This document shows positions 40,154 through 48,143 of a stretch of 64,000 bases of DNA, piece by piece (positions within the stretch are counted from its first letter, which is position 1; each line of letters starts with the position of its first letter). The position numbers were made by a program, and so were the translations under genes. The stretch comes from Actinomadura violacea (GTDB taxonomy: Bacteria; Actinomycetota; Actinomycetes; Streptosporangiales; Streptosporangiaceae). The DNA lies in the NCBI RefSeq assembly GCF_017573465.1, contig NZ_JAGEPF010000032.1:1-64000 (forward strand), written 5' to 3'. The notes beneath the pieces are model-generated. The model was given only the letters and a program-made list of their open reading frames with translations, was not told the DNA's origin and did no database searches.

Positions 40154-41134
40154 GTGCGAAGGATCGACCCGCGTCTGCTCGCGATCGCCGGGGCCGCGTT
40201 CATCTCCGTCTCGGCGATCCTGTTCCGGCTGTCCGGCGTCTCGTCGGGGACGGCCGCGCTGTTCCGCTGCGCGCTCGCGCTGCCGGTGCTGGCGCCGCTC
40301 GCACTGTGGGAGCGGCGCCGCGCCGGGCCGCGGCGGCGCGCGGCGGTGGACGTGGCGGCCGGGCTCCTGCTCGGCGCCGACCTGGTGCTGTGGGGCGCGT
40401 CGATCGAGCGGGTCGGCGCGGGGATCGCGACCGTCCTGGTGAACGTGCAGGTCGTCGTGGTGCCGCTGCTGGCCTTCGCGGTGTCCGGCGAGCGCCCGTC
40501 CCGGCGGTTCGCGTTCGCCGTCCCGGTGATGCTGGCCGGGGTGGCGCTCGCCGGCGGGCTCGCCGGGCACGGGACGGGCTCGGACCCGGTCGCGGGCATC
40601 GCGTTCGGGACGGCCGCCGGTGCCGCCTACGCCGGTTACCTGTTCCTCACCCGCGTCGCGGGGCGGGGCCAGCGCCACCGGGCGCAGCCCGTCCTGCTGT
40701 CGACCTGCGGCGCGGGCGCGATGGCGGTCGCGCTCGGCGCGCCGTGGCAGGGCGTCGACCTGACGCCGGGCTGGGCGGCGCTGGGCTGGCTCGCCGCCCT
40801 CTCGATGACGGGCCAGGTCTGCGGGTGGATGCTCATCGGCGCCGCCCTGCCGAGGCTGCGCGCGGAGGAGGGCGGGACGCTGCTGCTCCTGCAACCGGTC
40901 CTCGCCGTCGCGTTCGGTGCGGCGGTGCTCGGCGAGCGCCCCGGGATCGTGCAGATCGCGGGCTGCGCGCTCGTCCTCGCGGCGGTCCGGCTGGCCGGAC
41001 GTCCCCGTGCCGAGCGGTCCGAGGGCGAGCGGTCCGAGGGCGAGCGTGCGCCGTCGCCGCCGGGTACGGTTCATCGGCGTGACGACTCCGCCGCAGGGAC
41101 CGCCGCCCGCCCCCGAGTGGGAAGCCGAACATGA
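40154..41134 (+). CDS. EamA/DMT-family transporter
   Basis: The 326-residue protein has about ten hydrophobic segments in two EamA repeats (first from AIAGAAFISVSAILFRLSG, second from AGIAFGTAAGAAYAGYLFL). Such proteins export amino acids or metabolites. I chose the GTG at 40,154 behind GTGGAGG; an upstream GTG at 40,130 is also open. Its last 56 bp overlap the next gene. Confidence 0.88.
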   Translation: MRRIDPRLLAIAGAAFISVSAILFRLSGVSSGTAALFRCALALPVLAPLALWERRRAGPRRRAAVDVAAGLLLGADLVLWGASIERVGAGIATVLVNVQVVVVPLLAFAVSGERPSRRFAFAVPVMLAGVALAGGLAGHGTGSDPVAGIAFGTAAGAAYAGYLFLTRVAGRGQRHRAQPVLLSTCGAGAMAVALGAPWQGVDLTPGWAALGWLAALSMTGQVCGWMLIGAALPRLRAEEGGTLLLLQPVLAVAFGAAVLGERPGIVQIAGCALVLAAVRLAGRPRAERSEGERSEGERAPSPPGTVHRRDDSAAGTAARPRVGSRT

Positions 41135-42023
41135 GGTGGAGGCGGACGCGGCGGCCGCACTGATCGCCGCCCGGTTCCCCGAACTGGCGGGCGCGCCGGT
41201 CGAGGCCCTCGCCACCGGCTGGGACAACACGGTCTTCCTGGTCGGCGGCGCATGGGTGTTCCGCTTCCCGCGCAGGCGGATCGCCGTCGCGGGCGTCGAA
41301 CGCGAGATCGCGGTGCTCCCCGCCGTCGCCCCGCACCTGCCGCTGCCGGTCCCCGTGCCGCGGTTCGCCGCCGGGCCGTCGGCGGAGTTCCCCTGGCCGT
41401 TCTGGGGCGCGCGGATGATCCCCGGCCGCGAACTCGCCGAGGTCAGGCCGCCGGACGAGGACCGGACGGCCCTCGCCGGACAGGTCGGCGCCTTCCTGCG
41501 GGCCCTGCACGACCCGGCGCTCGCCGCGGCGGCGGCCGGCGGGCTGCCGCACGACCCGATGGGCCGCGCCGACCCGGCCGTCCGCGCCGCGCGCACCTTC
41601 CCCCGGCTGGACTCGCTGGTCCGCCTCGGCGTCTGGGAACGCGACCGCGCCCTGACGGACCTCCTCGACGACGCGCGGCACCGGGCCGCGCCGGACGGCG
41701 AACCGGTGATCGTCCACGGGGACCTGCACGTCCGGCACCTGCTGCTCGACCCGGACGGACGCGCCGCCGGAGTGATCGACTGGGGCGACGTCTGCCTGGC
41801 CGACCCGGCCGTCGACCTGGCGATCGCCTACGCCGGGTTCGCCGGCGCCGCCCGGGCCGCGCTGCTGGCCGCCTACGGTCCCGTCCCGCCGGACCGGGAG
41901 GCCGCCGCGCGGGTGCTGGCGCTGAACCTCAGCGCGACGCTCGCCGAATGGGCCGCCTCCACCGGACGCGCGGCGCTGCTCGCCGAGGCGCTCGCAGGCA
42001 TGCGCCGCGCCCTCGCCGGCTGA
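41079..42023 (+). CDS. Aminoglycoside phosphotransferase-like kinase
   Basis: The 314-residue protein has the APH/choline-kinase fold motifs: TGWDNTVFLVGGAWVFRFP near the N terminus, the catalytic loop VIVHGDLHVRHLLLD at about 210-225, and the metal motif VIDWGDVCLADP. Families with this layout phosphorylate small molecules and are not necessarily resistance enzymes. I chose the GTG at 41,079, inside the end of the transporter gene. TACGGT lies a few bases upstream, so it may be leaderless. Confidence 0.85.
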   Translation: MTTPPQGPPPAPEWEAEHEVEADAAAALIAARFPELAGAPVEALATGWDNTVFLVGGAWVFRFPRRRIAVAGVEREIAVLPAVAPHLPLPVPVPRFAAGPSAEFPWPFWGARMIPGRELAEVRPPDEDRTALAGQVGAFLRALHDPALAAAAAGGLPHDPMGRADPAVRAARTFPRLDSLVRLGVWERDRALTDLLDDARHRAAPDGEPVIVHGDLHVRHLLLDPDGRAAGVIDWGDVCLADPAVDLAIAYAGFAGAARAALLAAYGPVPPDREAAARVLALNLSATLAEWAASTGRAALLAEALAGMRRALAG

Positions 42024-42030
42024 GCGGGCC

Positions 42031-42981
42031 TCAGACCCGCATGTACACCCGGATCGCGGTGCCGCCGGGGCCGGTGTGCATCCGGACGAGGTCCGCGAGA
42101 TGGTTGACCAGCAGGATCCCGCGCCCGCCGGCCGGGCTCATCGCCGCCGGGCGCCGCCCGGCGAGCGGGTCGGCGATGGTGCCGGCGTCGCTGACCTCGC
42201 AGACGACCTGGCCGTCCTCGGACCAGATCCGCGCCGTCCCCTTCCCGCCGCCGTGCAGGCAGGAGTTGGCGGCCAGCTCGTGCACGGCCACCTCCAGGTC
42301 GCCCGCGGGCTCCTCGCCGAGGCCGAGGTGCCGCGCCCACCGGCCGGTGAACTCGCGGACGCGGGGGAGCGCGTCGAGGTCGAAGGTCATCCGCGCGGCG
42401 GCGGACGGCTCGGGCAGCGGCCGGTTGTAGGAGCTGATGACGCGGCCGGGCGCGTAGTCGCCGCTGGCGCGCTCGCCGTCCCGGTCGATCAGGACCGGGT
42501 GGGTGGCGCGGGCGTCGGCGATCACGACGGCGTCCAGACCCGCCACGTCGTAGGGGCAGAGGATCGACACCTCGCGGCCGGCGAACGCGAGGTTGATCAG
42601 CGCCTCGTGCTGGGCGCAGGCGGGGTACTCGGTGCCGGTCCGGCCGGGCCAGATCGGCTCGCCGATGATGCGGACGCGTCCGGTGGCGTGCCGGTCGGCG
42701 AACTCGCGCAGCACGCCGGGGATGATGCGGCCCGGGTTGCGGCCCGCCTCGGACATGTCCAGCCACCGGACGTCCGCCGCGGCGCCGCCGAGCGCCTCGC
42801 GCAGCACCCCGAGGCGCGGGCCGGGGACGGCGACGGCCACGGGTTCGTCCGCGTCGAGCCCGGTGCGCACGAACGGGACGGTGCCGGCCAGGTACTCCTC
42901 GTCGCTCCGGTAGAACAGGGCGGGGTGAGCGAAGGGGCCTTCGGGAGCCGTGCCGTACGGATCCATGCCGTCCGGATCCAT
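42031..42981 (-). CDS. MEDS-domain and HATPase (anti-sigma-like) regulator
   Basis: The 316-residue protein has an N-terminal MEDS-type domain (FAHPALFYRSDEEYLAGTVP, then VRIIGEPIWPGRTGTEY and the ILCPYD motif) and a C-terminal RsbW-like ATPase domain with AVHELAANSCLHG, VSDAGTIADP and GGRGILLVNHLAD. This architecture is common in actinobacteria and is taken as a sensor controlling sigma-factor or anti-sigma partners. Any partner is encoded elsewhere. It starts at an ATG followed by two more near Met codons. Confidence 0.87.
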   Translation of the reverse strand: MDPDGMDPYGTAPEGPFAHPALFYRSDEEYLAGTVPFVRTGLDADEPVAVAVPGPRLGVLREALGGAAADVRWLDMSEAGRNPGRIIPGVLREFADRHATGRVRIIGEPIWPGRTGTEYPACAQHEALINLAFAGREVSILCPYDVAGLDAVVIADARATHPVLIDRDGERASGDYAPGRVISSYNRPLPEPSAAARMTFDLDALPRVREFTGRWARHLGLGEEPAGDLEVAVHELAANSCLHGGGKGTARIWSEDGQVVCEVSDAGTIADPLAGRRPAAMSPAGGRGILLVNHLADLVRMHTGPGGTAIRVYMRV

Positions 42982-43066
42982 GTCCTCCTGGCCCCCAAGC
43001 CGTCAGTGAACGCCGTTCACTCCCACGGTTACCCGCGAACGAGCAGGTGAAAACGGGTGAATCATG

Positions 43067-44161
43067 TCATAGGTCGCGCGTGCGGAGGAGAGCGGCGTCC
43101 ACCACATCGGTGAGCCGGCCCCTGCGGCGGTACGCGGCGCGCTGCCGCTCGGCGCCCGTCCCGCCGGTGATCAGCCGCCGTACGCCCGCCGCGACCCGGT
43201 CCAGGTCGCCGCTGTCGCGCAGCGCGGGCAGGACGTGCGCGAGCAGGTCCCCGGCCAGCGCCCGGAACGCCGCCGGGCGGCCCGTGCACACGTCCACGCC
43301 GTCGCCCGCCAGCCCGTCGCGGGCCGCCAGCCAGTACGCCGCCCGCAGCATCTCCTGCGACGGTCCGGGCGCGGGCTCCCCGGCCTCGACCGCCCGCACC
43401 GACGTCTCGACCAGCGCGCGGATCAGCGCCGCGAACACCGACGCGTCCGCCGCGGTCGGCGCCACGTCGCCGAGCCGCACCTCGACCGTGGGCAGCCGCG
43501 CCGACGGCCGGACGTCCCAGAAGATCGTCCCGGTGTCCATCAGCGCGCCGCAGCCGAGCAGCGTGCCGACCAGCTCCTCGTAGTGCGCGTACGACTCGAA
43601 GTACGGCGGCGGGCCCGCCACCGGCCAGCGCGCCCACGCCATCACCCGCCAGCAGGCGTGCCCGGTGTCGCGGCCCGCCCAGTACGGCGAGTTGGCCGCG
43701 AGCGCCAGCAGCGTCGGCAGCCACGGCCGCAGATGGTTGCTGACCGCGACGGCCCGCTCCCGGTCGGGCATCTCGACGTGGACATGGCAGGAGCAGATGC
43801 TCTGCTCGTCGTCCAGCGCCCGGTAGACGGCGAGGCTCTCGGCGTAGCGGGCGCCCGCGCTGATCGGCGCCGGCACGAGGTCGCCGAGCACGGGCGTGCC
43901 GGTCGCGGCCAGCCGCACCCCCTCGGCGGCCGCCGCGTCCGCCATCGCGGCGCGCATCGACCCGACCTGCTCCTCGAGCTTGTCCAGGTCGTCGCAGGGC
44001 GGGGTCTTCGCCTCGGCCAGGAAGTCGACCAGTTCGGTGGAGGCGCGCTCGCCGAGCGCCCGCTCCGCGCGCCGCACCACGGCGGCGGCACGGGGGACGA
44101 CCTCCCGGGAACCGGGATCGACGACGAAGTACTCCTCCTCGATTCCCATTCGCAGGGCCAT
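43067..44161 (-). CDS. Carboxylate-amine ligase, GCS2 (glutamate-cysteine ligase 2) family
   Basis: The 364-residue protein has the family signature MGIEEEYFVVDP at the start, SICSCHVHVEMPDRE in the middle (metal-binding His) and SPYWAGRDTG near 200. YbdK-type enzymes join a carboxylate, often glutamate, to an amine. In mycothiol-producing actinomycetes the true role is usually unknown. I chose the ATG at 44,161; the ATG at 44,149 is also possible. Confidence 0.88.
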   Translation of the reverse strand: MALRMGIEEEYFVVDPGSREVVPRAAAVVRRAERALGERASTELVDFLAEAKTPPCDDLDKLEEQVGSMRAAMADAAAAEGVRLAATGTPVLGDLVPAPISAGARYAESLAVYRALDDEQSICSCHVHVEMPDRERAVAVSNHLRPWLPTLLALAANSPYWAGRDTGHACWRVMAWARWPVAGPPPYFESYAHYEELVGTLLGCGALMDTGTIFWDVRPSARLPTVEVRLGDVAPTAADASVFAALIRALVETSVRAVEAGEPAPGPSQEMLRAAYWLAARDGLAGDGVDVCTGRPAAFRALAGDLLAHVLPALRDSGDLDRVAAGVRRLITGGTGAERQRAAYRRRGRLTDVVDAALLRTRDL

Positions 44162-44353
44162 CCCACCACCTCGGGGTCGGGGGCTCGCAGGCGGCCGCGT
44201 CACTACGACGGTACGTTCTCGCGGCCCGCTTCGCACCCGCCGGAGGTGGCCGCGTCCCGGCGGCGGAATCTTCTTGACCTTCTTTTGACTCGCCGCTCAG
44301 TGGGCAGCGTCGAAGGGAGGGACGCCGCGCAACGACGAAGGAAGGTGGTCCGG

Positions 44354-44485
44354 ATGACCGGCTCGACCTCGATCGGCGTGCTGCTACTGGTACTGGCGAT
44401 CGTGGTTCTCGTGCTCGTCGGCCTGTTCTACTTCGGCGGCCGGAGGAGGGGCCCGCACAACGGCCTCGACCGGGACCGTCGCTGA
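44354..44485 (+). CDS. Small single-pass membrane protein (43 aa)
   Basis: The protein has one hydrophobic helix (IGVLLLVLAIVVLVLVGLFYF) and a basic tail (GGRRRG). The ATG at 44,354 follows GAAGGTGG. Its small size resembles other actinobacterial single-helix proteins whose function is unknown. TTGACC-type and TTCTTTTGACTCG sequence at about 44,280 may be its promoter. Confidence 0.65.
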   Translation: MTGSTSIGVLLLVLAIVVLVLVGLFYFGGRRRGPHNGLDRDRR

Positions 44486-44490
44486 CCGTC

Positions 44491-44673
44491 TCAGGGACCC
44501 TTGTCGACGAAGTACATCGACAGGGCGATGACGTGCGTGACCACCACGACGCCGATGCCGAAGAAGAACAGCATCTTCGCGGGGCCGTGAGGGAACACGG
44601 TCCCCGGCTTCAGCGGCCCGCGCTCGCGCTGGCGGGCCGCGATCCGCTCCTCGATGGGCGGCCGTCCGAACAC
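44491..44673 (-). CDS. Small membrane protein next to the HGxxPAAW protein
   Basis: The 60-residue protein has a basic N terminus (IEERIAARQRERG) and one C-terminal membrane segment (MLFFFGIGVVVVTHVIALSMYF). I chose the GTG at 44,673, 2 bp after the stop of the gene upstream, so the two are coupled. Confidence 0.65.
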   Translation of the reverse strand: MFGRPPIEERIAARQRERGPLKPGTVFPHGPAKMLFFFGIGVVVVTHVIALSMYFVDKGP

Positions 44674-44675
44674 GG

Positions 44676-44885
44676 CTACTGGCGCGGGTCGTCGACCACG
44701 ACGTCGGTCATGATGTCGACCGCGAGGGCGATGATCCCGCCGATCACGGCGACCGCGGCGCCCGCGCCGAACACGATCCAGTCGGGGCCCATGACGATGC
44801 CCACGCCGCCGATGACGAAACCGACGAAGATGATGGCCACGGCGATCCAGGACTTCGGGCGTCCGGCGTGGCTGCCAGTCGACAT
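44676..44885 (-). CDS. HGxxPAAW-like two-helix membrane protein
   Basis: The 69-residue protein begins SHAGRPKSW, a variant of the HGxxPAAW motif of a small actinobacterial membrane family, and has two hydrophobic helices (AVAIIFVGFVIGGVGIVMG and VFGAGAAVAVIGGIIALA). It is coupled to the small membrane gene downstream. The function is unknown. Confidence 0.72.
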   Translation of the reverse strand: MSTGSHAGRPKSWIAVAIIFVGFVIGGVGIVMGPDWIVFGAGAAVAVIGGIIALAVDIMTDVVVDDPRQ

Positions 44886-45020
44886 GCGCAGTCTTCTCTT
44901 TCCGCGTTCGGTGGGGGACGGGGGACCCGTTCGTGATCGGGTCCTCGACGCCGAACTCTAGCAACGCCCTGCCCGCCGGGCTGCGCCGGGTGCCGGTACG
45001 GCGCGGCATGCCGCGCGCCG

Positions 45021-46199
45021 TCAGACGAACGCGCCGTGCCCCGTCGCCGCGCGGCCGACGATCAGCGTGTTGATCTCCCGGGTGCCCTCGTAGGAGTAGA
45101 GCGCCTCGGCGTCGGCGACGAACCGGCCGATGTCGTAGTCGAGGACGATCCCGTTCCCGGCCATCAGCTCGCGCCCCCAGCCGACCGCCTCGCGCATCCG
45201 GCTGGTGCAGTACGCCTTGGCGAGCGCGGAGTGCTCGTCGCGGTAGAGCCCCTCGTCCTGCAGCTGCGCGAGCCGCACCACCATGCCGAGCGAGGCCGTC
45301 GCGTTCCCGAGCATCTTGACCAGCAGGTCCTGGACGAGCTGGAACTTGGCGATCGGCCGCCCGAACTGCTCGCGGCCCACCGCGTACTCGCGGGCGATCT
45401 CGTACGCGGCGAGCATCACGCCGACCGCCTGCCAGGCGACGCCGCTGCGGGTGCGGCGCAGGATCGCGGCGGTGTCCTTGAACCCCTCGGCGCCGGGCAG
45501 CCGGTCCGACTCGGGGACCGCGCAGTCCTCGAACGTCAGGTCCGCGTTCTGCACGGTCCGCAGCGCGATCTTGTTCTCGATGCGGGTCGCGGTGAAGCCG
45601 GGCGCGTCCCTGCCGACGACGAACCCCTTGACCTGGTCGTCGGCCTCGTCCCTGGCCCACACGACGATCAGGTCGGCGAACGTGCCGTTGCCGATCCAGC
45701 GCTTGGCGCCGTTCAGCACCCAGGAGTCGCCGTCGCGCCGCGCGGTGGTGCGCAGCCCCAACGCGACGTCCGACCCGCCCTCCGGCTCCGTCAGGGCGAA
45801 CGCGCCGATCTTCTCCATCCGCGCCATCGCGGGAAGCCACCGCTCGCGCTGCTCCGGCGACCCGCACCGGCCGATGCTGCCCATCGCCAGCCCGGTGTGC
45901 ACGCCGAAGAACGTGGCCAGGGACGGGTCGACGCGCGCCATGTCCATCGCGAGGAACCCGGTGAGCAGGCTGCTCGGCCTCTCGCCGGGGCACTCGTCGT
46001 AGCCGAGGCCCGCGATGCCCAGCTCGCCGTACTGGGGTACGAGGTCGAACGGGAACTCCGCGCGCGCCCAGCAGTCGTTGGCGATCGGCGCGACCTTCGC
46101 CTCCAGGAAGGCGCGCACCCGCTCGACGATCTCCTTCTCGTGCTCGTCGAGCAGGTCCTGCATGTGGTACAGGTCACCCGGCAGTGCGTCCAGCGTCAT
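45021..46199 (-). CDS. Acyl-CoA dehydrogenase, glutaryl-CoA-dehydrogenase-like
   Basis: The 392-residue protein has the family length and landmarks: FALTEPEGGSDVA (FAD site) near 140, GAKRWIGNG near 170, and the catalytic-base motif ALYSYEGTREIN near 370, where Glu is placed as in glutaryl-CoA and isovaleryl-type dehydrogenases. It oxidises an acyl-CoA with FAD, passing electrons to ETF. It is divergent from the mutA-mutB-meaB operon, so a link to branched-chain or propionyl-CoA metabolism is reasonable. Confidence 0.9.
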   Translation of the reverse strand: MTLDALPGDLYHMQDLLDEHEKEIVERVRAFLEAKVAPIANDCWARAEFPFDLVPQYGELGIAGLGYDECPGERPSSLLTGFLAMDMARVDPSLATFFGVHTGLAMGSIGRCGSPEQRERWLPAMARMEKIGAFALTEPEGGSDVALGLRTTARRDGDSWVLNGAKRWIGNGTFADLIVVWARDEADDQVKGFVVGRDAPGFTATRIENKIALRTVQNADLTFEDCAVPESDRLPGAEGFKDTAAILRRTRSGVAWQAVGVMLAAYEIAREYAVGREQFGRPIAKFQLVQDLLVKMLGNATASLGMVVRLAQLQDEGLYRDEHSALAKAYCTSRMREAVGWGRELMAGNGIVLDYDIGRFVADAEALYSYEGTREINTLIVGRAATGHGAFV

Positions 46200-46319
46200 G
46201 CGCTTGCCTCTTCCCTGAGCCGGGACCCCTAACCGGCGGCGGAACCGGGCCTCCCGGCCGTTCTGGTGACCGGGACCCGGCCTCCGACGCGGTGTAGGCG
46301 TGCGCTTACCATCCAGGGC

Positions 46320-48143
46320 ATGACGGTGCCGCCTGAAGAACTCGAACTGGCCGCCGCCTTCCCCCCGGCCGAGCGGGACCGGTGGCGGGAGATGGTGAAG
46401 GGGGTGCTGCGCAAGTCCGGCGCGGCGACCGAGGAGACCCCTCTCGGCGAGATCGAGGGCCTGCTGACTCGCGAGTCCTACGACGGAGTGCCCATCGCCG
46501 CGCTCTACACGCGCGACGACGCCCCGCCCGGACGCCCCGGGCTCGCCCCTCGCGTCCGCGAGGTCCGGCCCGACGGCGAGGGCCTCGCCGGCTGGGACGT
46601 CCGGCAGCCGCACGCCCACCCGGACCCGGCCGTGACGCGCGAGGCGGTCCTCGCCGACCTGGAGAACGGCGCGACCTCGGTCTGGCTGCGGCTCGGCGAG
46701 GGCGGGACGCCCGTCGCCGCGCTGCCGGAGGTCCTGCGCGGCGTGCTGCTCGACCTCGCCCCGGTCGTGCTGGACGCCGGGGAGCGGGCGGCCGAGGCCG
46801 CCGAGGCGTTCCTGGCGCTGGTCACCGAGCGCGGGAACCAGCCGGCCGCGTCGGGGAACCTCGGCGCCGACCCGCTCGGCCTGCAGGCCCGCACCGGCAC
46901 CGCCGGTTCCCTGGAGGACGCGGCGGCGCTGGCCGCCCGGTGCGTCCGGGAGTTCCCGAAGCTGCGCGCGGTCGTCGCGGACGGCACCCCGTACCACGAC
47001 GCGGGCGGCAGCGACGCCGAGGAACTGGGCGCGGTGGTCGCCGCCGGCGTCGCCTACCTGCGCGCCCTCACCGGCGCCGGGCTGAGCGTGGACGAGGCGC
47101 TCGGGCAGATCGAGTTCCGGGTCGCGGTCAACGCCGACCAGTTCTCCTCGATCGCCAAGCTGCGCGCGCTGCGCCGGCTGTGGGCCCGGGTCGCCGAGGT
47201 CAGCGGCGCCGCGGACGGGACGTCCGCGCAGATCCACGCCGTCACCTCGTCGGCGATGATGACGCGCCGCGACCCGTGGGTGAACATGCTGCGCACCACC
47301 GTCGCGACGTTCGCGGCCGGGGTCGGCGGAGCCGACGCCGTCACCGTCCAGCCGTTCGACGCCCGCCTGGGCCTGCCCGACGACTTCGCGCGCCGCATCG
47401 CCCGCAACACCCAGACGCTGCTGCTGGAGGAGTCCAGCCTCGCTCGCGTCGTCGATCCCGCCGGCGGATCCTGGTACGCCGAGAGCCTCACCGAGGAACT
47501 CGCGCAGGCCGCCTGGACCTGGTTCACCGAGATCGAGAAGGCCGGCGGCCTCGCCGCCGCCCTCGGATCGGGCCTGGTCGCCGACCGGATCGCCGCTACC
47601 TGGGCGCGCCGCCGCAAGGACCTCGCCCGCCGCAAGGCGCCCCTCACCGGCGTCAGCGAGTTCCCCAACCTCGCCGAGAAGCTGCCCGAGCGCGACGCCG
47701 CCCCGGCACGCCCCGGCGGGGGTCTGCCGGTCGTGACGTACGCGCAGGACTTCGAGGCGCTCCGCGACCGGTCCGACGCCCACGCCGAGGCCAACGGCGC
47801 CCGCCCGAAGGTGTTCCTGGCCACGCTCGGCCCCATCGCCGTGCACACGGTGCGGGCCTCGTTCGCCGCCAACCTGTTCCAGGCCGGCGGCATCGAGACG
47901 GTCACCGGCGCCCCCGAGGAGTTCGCGGCGTCCGCCACGACCGTCGCCTGCATCTGCTCCAGCGACCGGCTGTACGAGGAGCAGGCCGCCGAAGCCGCAC
48001 GGGTGCTCAAGGACGCCGGTGCTGTGAAGGTCTGGCTGGCGGGTAAGGGAACCTACGAGGGTGTCGACGCCCGCGTGTACGCCGGATGCGACGCGATCGA
48101 GGCGCTGGAGACCACCCTCGACGATCTGGGAGTGAACGAATGA
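46320..48143 (+). CDS. mutA: Methylmalonyl-CoA mutase, small (beta) subunit
   Basis: The 607-residue protein has the mutase barrel with characteristic RIARNTQTLLLEESSLARVVDP-type sequence (near 360-380) and a C-terminal cobalamin-fold region (KVFLATLGPIAVHTVRASF) that lacks the DxHxxG cofactor motif, as expected for the non-catalytic subunit. It works as a heterodimer with the large subunit, converting methylmalonyl-CoA and succinyl-CoA. The ATG at 46,320 has no clear ribosome site, suggesting a leaderless mRNA. Its stop overlaps the next start as ATGA. Confidence 0.92.
   Translation: MTVPPEELELAAAFPPAERDRWREMVKGVLRKSGAATEETPLGEIEGLLTRESYDGVPIAALYTRDDAPPGRPGLAPRVREVRPDGEGLAGWDVRQPHAHPDPAVTREAVLADLENGATSVWLRLGEGGTPVAALPEVLRGVLLDLAPVVLDAGERAAEAAEAFLALVTERGNQPAASGNLGADPLGLQARTGTAGSLEDAAALAARCVREFPKLRAVVADGTPYHDAGGSDAEELGAVVAAGVAYLRALTGAGLSVDEALGQIEFRVAVNADQFSSIAKLRALRRLWARVAEVSGAADGTSAQIHAVTSSAMMTRRDPWVNMLRTTVATFAAGVGGADAVTVQPFDARLGLPDDFARRIARNTQTLLLEESSLARVVDPAGGSWYAESLTEELAQAAWTWFTEIEKAGGLAAALGSGLVADRIAATWARRRKDLARRKAPLTGVSEFPNLAEKLPERDAAPARPGGGLPVVTYAQDFEALRDRSDAHAEANGARPKVFLATLGPIAVHTVRASFAANLFQAGGIETVTGAPEEFAASATTVACICSSDRLYEEQAAEAARVLKDAGAVKVWLAGKGTYEGVDARVYAGCDAIEALETTLDDLGVNE

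Noticed and set aside
41079..42023. An aminoglycoside resistance gene.
   Set aside because: The motifs fit the broad APH-like kinase family, which includes many non-resistance enzymes; the gene is chromosomal with no resistance context.
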